A stretch of DNA of 64,000 nt, taken from contig NC_053120.1 of the NCBI RefSeq assembly GCF_010015445.1, positions 16,233,597 to 16,297,596 of the forward strand. Reading direction: 5' to 3'. Below, one piece after another: positions 25,098 to 38,300 of this stretch. Numbering within the stretch: position 1 is the first letter of the stretch; the number at the start of each line of letters is the position of its first letter. The position numbers and the translations under genes are program-made. Origin of the DNA: Perca fluviatilis (Eukaryota; Chordata; Actinopteri; Perciformes; Percidae). Below the pieces are notes generated by a model, which had not been told where the DNA came from, ran no database searches, and worked only from the letters and a program-made list of their open reading frames with translations.

Positions 25098-28000
25098 ATG
25101 GAAGAGCAGTTTGCAGGCTTCGTTCTAGCCGACTACGCAGTCTTTGCTGCCATGTTGTCCGTTTCTATGGCCATCGGACTCTTCCATGCCCTGAAGAAGA
25201 GGCCAGGGGGAGCCACTGCTGATGACTTCTTCACCGGGGGTCGGAGCATGTCGGCAGTTCCTGTTGGGCTGTCGCTCTGTGCCAGTTTTATGTCAGCAGT
25301 CCAAGTTATAGGTGTTCCTGCTGAGGCTTCTCGCTATGGCTTTAAATTCCTCTACATGTGCCTCGGACAAAGCATCAACTCCCTGCTGACAGCTTACCTC
25401 TTCCTGCCAGTTTTCTTTCGACTGGGCATCACCAGCACCAATCAGGTCACAATGACTTTCCAGTTATTGTTGTGAATTGAACAGGAGCATCATGTAAACA
25501 ATGTGTAGCCTACTGGTGAAAAATATGTATTTCAGTTTCATGTGACCTATTTACAAAGATCTAAAGATTTAGACATACAATGTTAGAATTGATGGTAGTG
25601 GTTAAAGGTTATTGGACCAAACTATGTAAAAAGCAGACTCCTCAGGAGAATTATAAGAGACATTGATTTGAGGGTTTAAATTTACTGAACACAAAATAAT
25701 TAAGCATTAAAATACCCAAGGTATTTCTAGCCAATCATAGTGTAGAAAGAGGGTCAGGATTTCTCTGTCACAATGTTGAAATGCACCTGTGGGTCTGATG
25801 TGTGGGATGAATATAAGAGGTGAGGAAGGATGAGGGATGGGTGCAGAGAAACTCTGCTGTATTGAAACTCTAGCCATCTGCTTGTCACAGTATCTGAAGA
25901 TGAGATTTGGCAGAGGGATGCAGCTCTTGGGGAGTGTCCAGTTTCTGGTGGCAACGGTAAAACACAATGTTCTCTGATCCAAGTCAATGTTTTATTCTGT
26001 GTTTTTCAAGAGGGTGTCACATTGAGAGAACAATTATTGTGCTAATATTTGCTTTGGCTCAGATTCACAAACCAAGCATCACCTGTAAAACTTTATTTCA
26101 CTGTGTTTGCTAAATTCCTTGTTTTATTTTCCCCAGCTGCTTTACACAGGGATTGTCATCTATGCACCTGCCTTGATCCTCAACCAAGGTAGGCGAGACG
26201 ACCGAATATTGAAAAATTCCTTGTCATTCAATACCAAATTTCAATACCTAAGGAGTAAATTACCTCAGCTTCAGTGAGCCAATAAGCATGCAGAATGCTT
26301 CTACCAAGATCTAATAATGCTGGTGATTGATTCGCTGTCTACAAGTCGTAAAAGCATGCAGAAAAAACTCTTATGCACAGAGACGGGGGCTCACGAGTGT
26401 GTGTTGGTGTATTTTGAGAGGCTTAACTACAGTGTGAAAGTGCAAAAGAGCTGAAAAAAAAGATTTGCACCTTTTGGTAAAATGGATTTTATAAAATTTG
26501 CATTAAAAAAAGAGTTCCAAGTCACAGTGGTATCGACAATTTTTTAACAATACCCAGCCCTATAGTCTGTATGCATTAATTGGATGTTTTCATTAATTTG
26601 GCATTTCGGTTATAATTGCCACAATTCTGATGTTTGGTCCATCATTCACAAATACAAAGTAATACATGATTTTCTCCCTAAATTCACAACTTCATCACAC
26701 GTATGAGAATAACATCTAAGACCTGGCAAGGTAAACCTGTGGGAACAGATCCACCGCATTCTTTATGCAAATATTGTGCTTTTCACTCCACCACATACAT
26801 GTTTAAAGCTTTAGTTACACTTTGCAGAGTCAGATTATTAATACAAAATATAATCAACTAATAAATTGTGATGTAATTTAATGGATTAAGCTACCCGGCA
26901 GTATTTAAAGTAATTGAAATTAGCTCCATCTTTACCAGTTGTAACAATGCATCTAATTATTATCATCTTAAAAGGGACATTCTGCTTGGTACCTACAGTA
27001 TATTAAGTAAACATCCCACTCTTCTTTGTGACTATATAATTAGCTTGCTGGCAGTAATGTACTTTCACATTGTGATGTCAATTGAAATATGTGATCAAAA
27101 CAATTCAGAATCATCAGAGTGTACTGAATGCTGTTAAAACACTGTTAATGACTAGTCATGTTCTATAGTTTAAGAATAAAGTGATAAATTAGGCAATATT
27201 CCATGTTAACACATTAATACTGTGGGTTGTTTTTTAGCTACTGGACTCAATATGTGGGTGTCTCTGTTTTCTACTGGGACCATTTGCACCCTGTACACCA
27301 CACTGGTAAGGAAATATTTCTTTCCATCTCATCAAAGCTGCATGGCACTTAGGGGAGACACTATTAAACAGACTGGACTGATTTCTGTCAAGATTTAAAT
27401 GTGCATCCAGAAATGCATAATGGCAGGAGTCCCAATGCTTTCAAAATAAGCTTCACGTTTGCAGTGATTTTGTCACTCTACCCATTGAAGATTTAGCAGT
27501 GCATGCCAGCACTATGGTCAATGCTACCGTGACTTCTAAAGCTGCTGACACACCAGGGAGATCGTCGTCAGTCGGTTATAGTTGGGCCGTCAGCCGCCCT
27601 AGTATTTTTGGTGAGTCCTGCACCGTTGCCACTAGTCAACAAGTCCTCCTAATCATACAACAATATCGGATGTTTATTCCTACCCTCTAATACAACCCAC
27701 AGGAGCGTTTCAAATTAGCGCCTCTAGTGCTGGGAGGAAATACGACCTTATCAGACCTTTTCAGAGAATGTAACAGTTGCAGTTTTAAACACGTCATTAA
27801 CTTTGTGAAATGGTCACAGTGTGGTTAGGTTTAGGCATAAAATCTTGGTTATGTTAAGGCACCAACACTAATTAGTTAGGTTTAGAACAAACAACTTATG
27901 TGAGCGTTTTTCCGGGGGGAGGACAGTCTACACTAGTCGACCCTCGCTGGCCTTTTATTGGCCAATTGAACTCTTCTGATTGTTCATCTTCATCTCATCT

Positions 28001-31000
28001 GATCAATCCAATACCCGATATAAAGCTGTCAAAACTTGCCAAAAATGGGGTAACCTCTTGCTCACCCAATAGAGTGTGCGGGCTGCCCTCGTTGCCCTTT
28101 GCTGCATGTCATCCCCTCTCTCCCCCCTTTCCTATCTTTCTATACTATCTAATAAAAAAGAGAAAGCCCCCAGGACTGAACTATTGGAATATCTACTGTA
28201 TGTTTGGCCAAGACACTTACAATGTAACAGTCGGCCTTCGGTGCCACTAGTTTTTTGACGTCTGCCTAGTGTATCAGTCATAACCAATGCCACAGTTAGA
28301 CGAGGCAGGACTACCCAGGCTTCTTCTCCTGTTTTAAATCCAGTGTGTGGTTATGGGGTGATGTTTCTTAGAGTTGGTTGTGAGTAAGACGTCAGTATGT
28401 TTCATCCAAAGTGCATGTTGGATGGTTGTGTGGTGTTTGAAACCCCCATCTAACACGTCTGACAATTTTTTTAACTTTACAAAAACAATACGACAAGCAT
28501 GCCTGTCACACCACCACCACCTCATGCAAAGGCCGATGAAGTGGTGGGGGGCCCAAAAAGGGATTTTTTAGAAGCCGACAAGACGCTGGATATGTGCAAA
28601 ACTGTGGTGTTTGAAACTCAGACAAAGGGCACACAATGAAACCATGGAAATACACACAAAACTATATTAAACTGAGGCAAAATTACAAACAGATAAAACA
28701 GCAATCTCACAGCAAGCTGCCAAGTCTTTTCTATCTTGCCCTTCTTCTGAAGGCACTTTCTTCTAAATCTTCTTCTTCTTCTTCTTCTTCTCTTCTTCTT
28801 CTTCTTCTTCTTCTTCTTCTTCTTCTTCTTCTTCGTTTCCGGCAGACTAGGCACTGATTACTAGGCATTGCTGCCTCCCACTGGTGATGAGGACAATCTA
28901 GCTTACATTAAAGATCCTCTTGGAACTATATTTTCCAATAGGTCTGTGGTTTTCAGGAAATTAATTAGTTCCAGTGCTCTTTCTTTTTGATTAGGACCAT
29001 CACACATAAAAGTTTTTAAGTAAAATATTTTTAATTCCCAACTCACTTAGAGCTATATTTTAATGCCAATTTTGTACGTCGCAGCCTCAATGGAACCTCC
29101 CCTGACTCCACTAAAAGTGCCGGGATCGGTATTATCCGGAATGCCCTATACCTCAAAGCCCTAGACTGAACCACATCTAACTTACCTAGCTGCTGATCCG
29201 TATGCAAGACATCCATAATCAAAAACTTATCTTATCATAGCTTTATAAATCATCATCATAAGATGACTGTCGGCACCCCAAGAACAACCAGCCAAGCACC
29301 TTGAAGCACCCTGCACTTTTAACCTCTCAGCCTCACTTAATGGGAACCTACCACCTACACAGGTGATTGTAGGGTGAGCTTAAATGAAAGAGCAACATTA
29401 ACACTCTGGATCCTGAAAAATACCATTACATTTACATAGATCAGTTACTGCTGACATTACTATTTATACATATATGTGCACCCACAACACTAGGCACCCC
29501 AGATATTATAAAAATGTCATTCACTGCAGAACTATCTTACCTACACCTTAGGAGTGCCCAGCCTCTCCCTGCTGAGAGGACCTATTCAGGCAAACCCACA
29601 TCACAGAACCATAGCAAAAACAGTGTGAACCCATAAACCAATTTACCAGGCCTATGTCATTTTATATGCATCAAATACTTTATCAAATAAACTAAACATT
29701 ATACTGAAATTAAGGATTAAGCAGGCAAACAAAAAAAACATTGTTAATTTTGGGAACAGGGCCTATTGAAAAAGGGATAGAGGCAGCGTTTTCAAAAAGC
29801 CAACTTCGATTTAGTGAAGGTGAAAACATAAGCGGTGTTCAAACATCTCTTTCAAGTTCTTAACACCCAGACTTCTATGTAGTCAGTGAAACAAGTGGTA
29901 CAGCGTAAGTAAAGAATACATCTTGCCCTTAATTAATTAATTGAATTTATTCTTTGTAAAAGTCTACGATGTTGTGGTGTGTTTTCCTGTCTGTCTCTAC
30001 AATCATCTGTCTGTAACAGGGTGGCATCAAAGCTGTGATCTGGACTGATGTGTTCCAGATTGTTGTCATGTTGTCCGGCTTTGTGGCCATTTTCATCCGC
30101 GGCACAGTTCTGGTTGGTGGTCCTGCAGTTGTGCTGGAGATTGCCAAAAATGGATCACGCATTAATTTTAATGAGTAAAAACACTGTTTTTTCCCCCCTT
30201 CCATTTTAACACTTACATATCTGGATAACCACACATTACTGTGCACAATAAGATTCTCACACAATAGAATGTTATCAGAGTCTGCTACAGTTTCTCTGCA
30301 ATAGTATCAAGTATATTTTTAATGATGATGCATCAATTTAAAATTATATCAGGCTGATATGTAAAAATGAAAAATTAAAATACTACTCGTTACGACTGGC
30401 TCTCAAGTTTTTCTATCCCGGAACAACTGAAAAAGTTTATTCTTGAATTGGGAAACAAACTAACTCAAGGTCCACTTACCAGCTTTTTTCTTGAGTTTTT
30501 GGATATTATTTTTTAGGCCTTTATTTGATCAGACAGCTGAAGACATGAAAGGGAAGAGAGAGGGGGAATGACATGCAGAAAAGTACTGCAGGTTAGAATC
30601 GAACCCGCAGGCGCTGCGGAATGGCTGAGCCTCTGTACATAGGGCGCACGCTCAACCAGATGAACTACCAAGGTGCACCTTTTCTTGAGTTTTTAACCAT
30701 ATCTCGCAGTCTTCCTTGGTGGATGGAGTTTGCTGATTTGTCACCAAGAAGGCCCATGATTAATTCCTAAGATGAAAAGATTTCAGGTGGTTGTATATGG
30801 GGGGGAAATTGTAACCTCCATCTCTGCTCAAAAAGTATTTGCATCCAAGAGATGCTGTCAAAAGCTAGTAAGTGGACCCCGAGTTAAGATGTTTTTTGTC
30901 ACACTATACTTGAACTTAAACTCTAGGTGTTGTAATGGAAAGAGGCTGTGAAGAGTGGAGTGTCACTGATTTGTTCGTAATATTTTCCACCAGTTTTGGT

Positions 31001-32297
31001 ATTGACCCGCGGCAGCGCTATACCTTCTGGAGCCTTTCTGTCGGAGGTGCATTGGTTTGGCTGTCCATGTACGGGGTAAACCAATCTCAAGTCCAGCGCT
31101 ACATCTCCTGCAGAACAGAAAGAGACGCCAAGTGGTAAGTGGAGCACTGTTTGTCATTCAAACAAAGATCTACTGTATCAGGTGTTTTGGACAGCAATTT
31201 AAAAGGTTTTGTGAATTGAATTTGAATTTATTGAATTTAGTTTATAAATTGTAGAAAAACAACAATGTAGCATCTATGACATACAGGTTTCTAAAGAGAC
31301 ATGCATAGGTGTCATGACAAGTGAAATAACCACGGCACAACAGGGCAAGACACTAATCAATCAAGCATGCACAGCCCTAGTCTCGCATTGCCAGACCTAT
31401 CTCCACAGCGCTGTGTCAGCACCAGAGTATGGTCTGGCTACACTGCCTATCTATTCTGGGATAGGGGGAAAATGCTCTGGTTTGTTTGTATTTCTTTTAC
31501 CCAATCCTGGGTCACTATAATGATGTTTTCTTTTGATTGCAGGGCTCTGTTTGTGAACCAAGTGGGTCTGTGTGTCATTGTGAGCAGTGCAGCAACCTGC
31601 GGCATCGTCATGTTTGCTTATTACATCAACTGTGATCCACTGAAGTCTGGGAGGATTTCTGCCCCCGATCTGGTACCCAAGACACTCATAGTGATCCATG
31701 ACCAGAGCATGATGCTGTGTCGTCGGGTTCAAATGATACTTGGTTTTTAAAGCTGTTAAAAGAGAAACATCTGTACTTTTAGGGGTTTCTTAGCCAAATT
31801 TTATTTTTAACCTTTATTTATCCAGGTAAGTAGATTGAGAACAAATTCTCATTTCACACAGTTACACATTCATACCTGGAAGCTGCCCAGTACAACCACA
31901 GTCTGGTCTGCTGGCCACTGAGCAGCTCCACTGGAGCCGTTGGGGTTAAGGACCTTACTCAAGGGCACCTCAGCGGTGGTAGAAAATGTAACGAGGGAGG
32001 GACAAGCGCTGTTCTTTCACTTTCCCCATCCAGATTTTATCCTGCCGGTCTGGGTCTGATTGAACCGACAACCTCCCGGGCCCAAGCTCACTTCTTTAAC
32101 CTTTGGCCACCACTGCCCAGTTATGAAGTCTGACTGGGCTGAAGTGTATTTTATAGATTGTAAACAGTATAAAAAAAGTTACTTTTATTGGTTGGTGACT
32201 CAATTAATTTACAGAATGAATCAGATTCTATTCAATAAAAAACAAGTGGAAATAATTTATTTTTCCAACACAGATATTTATTTCTTCATTGTTTCCC

Positions 32298-32363
<66 letters not shown>

Positions 32364-35300
32364 GATGAAGTATATGCCGTACTTTGTGTTGGAAATATTC
32401 CGAGATCACCCTGGATTTTCAGGTCTTTTCCTTGCCTGTGCATACAGCGGGACTCTGAGGTATTTCAATATTGCTTTTGCTAAACTAAACTCATGGCAAG
32501 TCTCCTCCTTAAATGGGAACCAGATGTGGAACTAAGTACATTTACTTAATTAATAGACTTATGTATAATTTTGAGGTACTTAGACTTGAGGATTTTATGC
32601 AACTTCCTACTTCTACTCAGAGGGAAATATTTTACTTTGTACTCCATTACTTGTTGAACAAGTACTTTTACTTTTTATACTTTCAGTAAATTGTTTGGAT
32701 TTTGAATGAAGGACTGTGACTTGTAATAGAGTATATTTTTATACTTTTGAGTTGGTACTTTTACTTAAACAAACAATATGAGTAAGTATTCTACCACTGC
32801 AGGGAATGAATTCCAGCCCATTAAAGCCACAACATGTAGAGTTTGGATTGTTCTTGAATTTAGCAGCCTCTTTTGGTACAGGATCATGCTTTAATACCAG
32901 TATTTAGTATTTACCAAGATAAATGTATTTTTCTTTAGAACTTTTAAAGCAATACTTTGTGTAGTTTAAAAAGTTTTAACCTTAAAGACAACTATTTGAG
33001 CATTATGTTGTCCTCAGTGGCTCTGGTAGTCACAAGAAAGAGCATTAATAGCATGTAAACATAACCAGTGAGATGCGGATGTGGAATAACTGTTCACGTC
33101 TTTTTCACAGCACAGCCTCCACAAGTATCAATGCAATGGCTGCAGTAACAATGGAGGATCTGCTGCAACCTTATCTGCTCCACATGACCCAGAAGAAATT
33201 GATACTTGTTTCCAAAGGACTGTGTAGGTCAATTCTCAACAAAAACATCCACTTAATTAAGTTGTTTTACTCTTGAATTCTTATAACCACTTTTCTTTTA
33301 AAACAAACCGACAATCATGGTATAAGGCAGAAAACTCACTTGATTTACACTAGCACCAATTATTACTTATTTGGAGTACAAATCATATTATGTCATCATT
33401 TCGACCCAGCAGATGGATGGATACCACTTCCTGTTGTTATATTTTAGAACTTTTGGGACTTTAAATCTCTTTTCTCTTTTAGCGTTCCTGTACGGTGTTG
33501 GTTGTATCACCATGGCTGCTCTCTCCTCCTTCCTGGACTGGGGAGTTCTTCAGGTATAATACCTAAATCTTATTTAATCCATTTTATGACTATAATAGTA
33601 AATGAGAAATGTTTCTGAACTGAACTAGTTCAAGTACAAAATTTACTTTGTATTCTGTAATAAAGTCTCAGTGATGTGTTTGATTGCTTTTCAAAGCTGC
33701 CTTTGTCTTCTCTATTCAGGGGTCGTTCACTGTCATGGGTGTGGTCAGCGGTCCATTACTTGGCGTATTCATTTTGGGGATGTTTGTTCCAGCAACAAAC
33801 AGGCTGGTGAGTGATTTGTGTTTTTTTCTGTGTTGTGCACCATAGTTCATTTGTTGACTAACTTGTTCTGGAAAACCTATAAGAAATATGGACATTCCTA
33901 AAATCCTTAAAGGTACTCTAAGCGATGTCACGCGTTTTTTAGGCCACAACATTTTTTGTCACATACAGCAAACATCTCCTTATGGTGCGTTCTTTTTGTC
34001 CACCAAAGTCGATCTACGAGTCGTTTTCCGAAGTTACGAACCGGAAGTTGCAAAAAGAACGCCACTGAGGTCGTATATACAACTCATCAAGTCGTCCTCT
34101 GAACTCAGAGGACCCCAAGTTCAATTTCAAAGATGGCTACGTCGTGCATCACACGTATTAAACATTGTGGTTTTCTACAATTTTAAGCACTTTTGTCGTT
34201 GTTGTAACCAAACGAAGAAGTCGTACACATAGCACTGTATACTGCTACCTATAGGCATGTCGCTACAGTCTTATTATGAGTTAAATACCACCTAATTAGT
34301 TATTTTGTAGCTTGTGCATCTGAAATTGGCTAGAGACGCTCCGTTGCTATATGACAACAATGGCTTTAAGCCGAGTCTTGAGCAGAAAACAGAGCAGTAG
34401 CCTAACGTTAACGTTAATCAAAACGTAATTTTCATGTATCAAACTGTGAGATATATTTGTGTAATATGTCAATAACTGGGTGAATAGAATCCTAAATGTT
34501 ACAAAAATCCATCTTTTCTCCGACTCGTAGTATTGTGTGACAAAAAGAATGCAACAACCCGCGGTTATTCATTTTTCGACACGGATGTGACGTCACGCTC
34601 AAGCTACTAGTCGTGATTACAAGACAAAAAGAACGCACCATTACTATCCAAGAGCTGCCGGTCCCCTGAACACACTGTAAAAAAAACGCGGTCTCTGTAG
34701 ACAGCCCAGGGTCCACACACGCCAACAAAAACAGAATGGTCCAACCTGAGGCCTGTACTACGAAGCAAGATCAACATGGCTTTCAGTAATCCGGCTTCAC
34801 TAACCCTAACAACTGCGGTCCCGGATAACCGGTGTCATGAAGGTGGTTATCAACTAGTTCAATCAACCCAGGTTTGTCCAATCTAGAGACGCACACGTTC
34901 ACATAAAAGAGGCGGTGTTTGCGCACCACGATCGATCGCAAACATCTACCAGAGCCGCATGTTATATATAAGAAGAGCAAATTATAATTCTACATAAATA
35001 TGAAGGACACAGACTCGGTTTTCCAGGGAAAACGCAATACAGTCGCTGCTTCCTAAAACAGGAAGGAAAGCTGAACATAAAAAAAAATTGCCGACGCTGT
35101 AGATGTCTAAATCACAACTCCAATATCACTTCCCCATCAGTCAGGACCAAGATCTGACCATAATTACACTTGGGCTTTCCATAAACTGTCATTGCTTTAG
35201 CCTATTATTTCAGTTGCAACCTTGGCAGTGGGAAGCGATCGTGAGAGCAAATAAAAAATATAAAAACATAATTCAAACCGATGTGCGCATTGGCGACACA

Positions 35301-38300
35301 CGGCTCAAGAAGCCGATATGTAATTCCCTCCCATTAAAATATATAGGCTATATTTCATAAAAATACCCATGTTAACGGGGTTGTTGGTCTCTAAATGTTT
35401 TAACTTTTATGAGCGCACCCCTCTCTCCCCCTCTCTCCCTCTCTCTCTCTCTGCACCGAGCTCCGCCTGATCTTTAAGAACGGTGACGCCGTTCTCAATC
35501 AACCTATTGATTGGTCAGTAGGCGGTGCTTTTACACCGGTTGATCTCTGATCTCCAACTTAACCTGCTCCCGACCAGGTTAGGTGTTCAGCATGAGTTAC
35601 CATGGCGATTGAACCCAATAACAACTGATCCACCTTCGTAGTACAGAAAATCCTGGGTTGAGCCTTAAGTTAGCTTGTTAACGCCAAATCCTGCTTCGTA
35701 GTACAGGCCTCAGGACCATGCAAACATACACAAACCGTGTTCCAGTGTTCAGCCAATAACCGACAAGAAGGATTGGGGGGGGGGGGGTTAGTGTGCTGAA
35801 GCACAGAAGGGAGGGAACGAGATGAGGAGGAGGGAGGAGCGAGCTAGTCTTTGTTTTGTTTGAAAATACTTTGAACGTCAACAAGAAGTAACGTCACCCA
35901 ACATCGCTTAGAGCACCTTTAAGTGTGATAAAAGCCAGTAGCTTTGGATTGAACTTTAGAAGAACGTCTCAAAAGTTTCCTTTTTTTTCAGACACAAAGC
36001 TTCTCGCATGATATATCACATAAATTATAGAGTCAGAGCTTCAGCTTTAAATCAAACTTAACAATTGATGTTAACAGCCCCCTCTCCCTTCATAAATGAT
36101 CTCCCATCATGTGGACATTGAATAAGAAGGCCAAAACTATGAAGGTAAATATGGTGCAAAACGTGAGAGCTTGTAGAATACAATGTGAGAACTTGCAGAA
36201 CAAAAAATTTAACTTGTATGTTAAAATTTGCACTTGTAAAATAAAAATTTGCACTTGTTAGAAAAAATTTGCACTTGTAAAATAAAAATTTGCACTTGTA
36301 AAATTATTCACATTTGAAGTCAACAAAAGAAAAAAACATGAGAGCTTGTAAAAAATCTGAACTTGTAAATTGAAATTTGCACTTGTAGAAAAATATTCAC
36401 AAATGTGTAGATTGATATTTGCATGAACACAATGACAGCTGCAAACTTGTAATGCAACATTTACTCATGTACTTTTTTTTACTCAGGTTGATTTTCCATC
36501 ACAACCACAACTCAGTGATTACAACCTCGAATCCGTCACTGTATGCGCCTCTCGCATCACCAAGAGGCGAATCTGCGCCTCGACTTTTGCAAAACTTGTT
36601 GCGATACATTTGCGTGCAAAACTAATTTGTACCTGTGGACTTAGGCTGTGGAGCTCTGATCCAACAGAACGGGGAAAGCAGGGTTTCTATCGCCAGATGA
36701 GGGACAACTCTGTCCGGCTTATTTAGCTATGTCGCATGGAAGCCTGGTTGAATAGCAAGCTAGCGTTAGCTAACTAACCAACCAGCCTGATTCTAAATAA
36801 ATACCTTTTAATTATCTTAACACTTTTTAACAGTCAAACTGAAACACTGGCGGTGAGCTCCAGGTCCTGCAGCCGCAGACGGACCGTCACCAGCGGGTAT
36901 CGGCCAGCGGAGCAACATCGCTATTATTGCCAGAAAGCTTCGCTGCCGACCTCGACCTGCAGTCGGAGCTCCAGCGGGACACGGAGAGCCCCGCACCCGG
37001 TAGCAGCTCACCGCTAGTGTTGGTGGAATAGCAAGCTAGCGTTAGCTAACTAACCAGCTTCTAAATAAATACCTTTTAGTTATCTAAACACTTTAACAGT
37101 CAAACTGAAACACTGGCGGTGAGCTCCAGGTCCTGCAGCCGCAGACGGACCGTCATCAGCGGGTAACACGTGCCAAGTTCTGCATCCCTGCCAAGACTTC
37201 CATCCATAAGGGGAAATAATGATTTTATAAGGCAAAGTAGCTACTGTTTAATTAAAATGTAGGCTATATACATTCCTTTGTCATGTTCATCAATGATGAT
37301 TATAATTTTACAACGTTTAGAGACATCAATGTTTTATCAGACTATCATTTCCTTGCTACCTGGGTGCAAATCTCGGCAGCAACGAGGGTTAAGAGATGAC
37401 GCATTATTCGGCAAAAATAATTGCTGCTGCCCGCGAGGTGGATGTAATTCTGCAGAAGCTATTGTTGCTGCCCAAGCGGGTGCAATGATTGGCAGTGAGG
37501 CACAACATCAGCAAAGCAAGCTGTGGTCATGGCCGGGGATGTGCCGATGCTACCGGGTGCGGGGGCTCTCTGTGTCTCCGCGGAGCTCCGACTGCAGGTC
37601 GAGGTCGGCAGCGAAGCTTTCTGGCAATAATAGCGATGTTGCTCCGCTGGCCGATACCCGCTGGTGACGGTCCGTCTGCGGCTGCAGGACCTGGAGCTCA
37701 CCGCCAGTGTTTCAGTTTGACTGTTAAAAAGTGTTAAGATAATTAAAAGGTATTTATTTAGAATCAGGCTGGTTGGTTAGTTAGCTAACGCTAGCTTGCT
37801 ATTCAACCAGGCTTCCATGCGACATAGCTAAATAAGCCGGACAGAGTTGTCCCTCATCTGGCGATAGAAACCCTGCTTTCCCGTTCTGTTGGATCAGAGC
37901 TCCACAGCCTAAGTCCACAGGTACAAATTAGTTTTGCACCAAATGTATCGCAACAAGTGTTGCAAAAGTCGAGGCGCAGATTCGCCTCTTGGCGATGCGA
38001 GAGCGCATACAGTGACAGATTCGAGAGGTTGTAATCACTGAGTTGTGGTTGTGATGGAAAATCAACCTGAGTAAAAAAAAAGTACATGAGTAAATGTTGC
38101 ATTACAAGTTTGCAGCTGTCATTGTGTTCATGCAAATATCAATCTACACATTTGTGAATATTTTTTCTACAAGTGCAAATTTCAATTTACAAGTTCAGAT
38201 TTTTTTACAAGCTCTCATGTTTTTTTCTTTTGTGACTTCAAATGTGAATAATTTTTACAAGTGCAAATTTTTATTTTACAAGTGCAAATTTTTATTTTAC

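Larger units (their letters stand above)
33911..35918. mobile_element. TTAA-flanked DNA transposon carrying two nested elements
   Basis: Inverted ends AGGTACTCTAAGCGATGT and ACATCGCTTAGAGCACCT lie between TTAA copies (33907-33910 and 35919-35922). Total length is about 2.0 kb, but 33983-34640 and 34745-35714 are separate elements, leaving an original element of only about 380 bases. No transposase frame is seen. It lies in slc5a5 intron 11. Confidence 0.8.

Noticed and set aside
28618..28857. Frames rich in Lys/Arg on one strand and Ser/Leu on the other
   Set aside because: They only read through the CTT microsatellite inside slc5a5 intron 4.
30590..30677. tRNA-like sequence with A and B boxes on the minus strand
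   Set aside because: It continues into a typical SINE body and tail and shows no proper acceptor or anticodon stems.
33888..34232. 114-codon plus-strand frame
   Set aside because: It runs from intron sequence through the end of the TTAA element into the nested Harbinger-like element, with no protein similarity.
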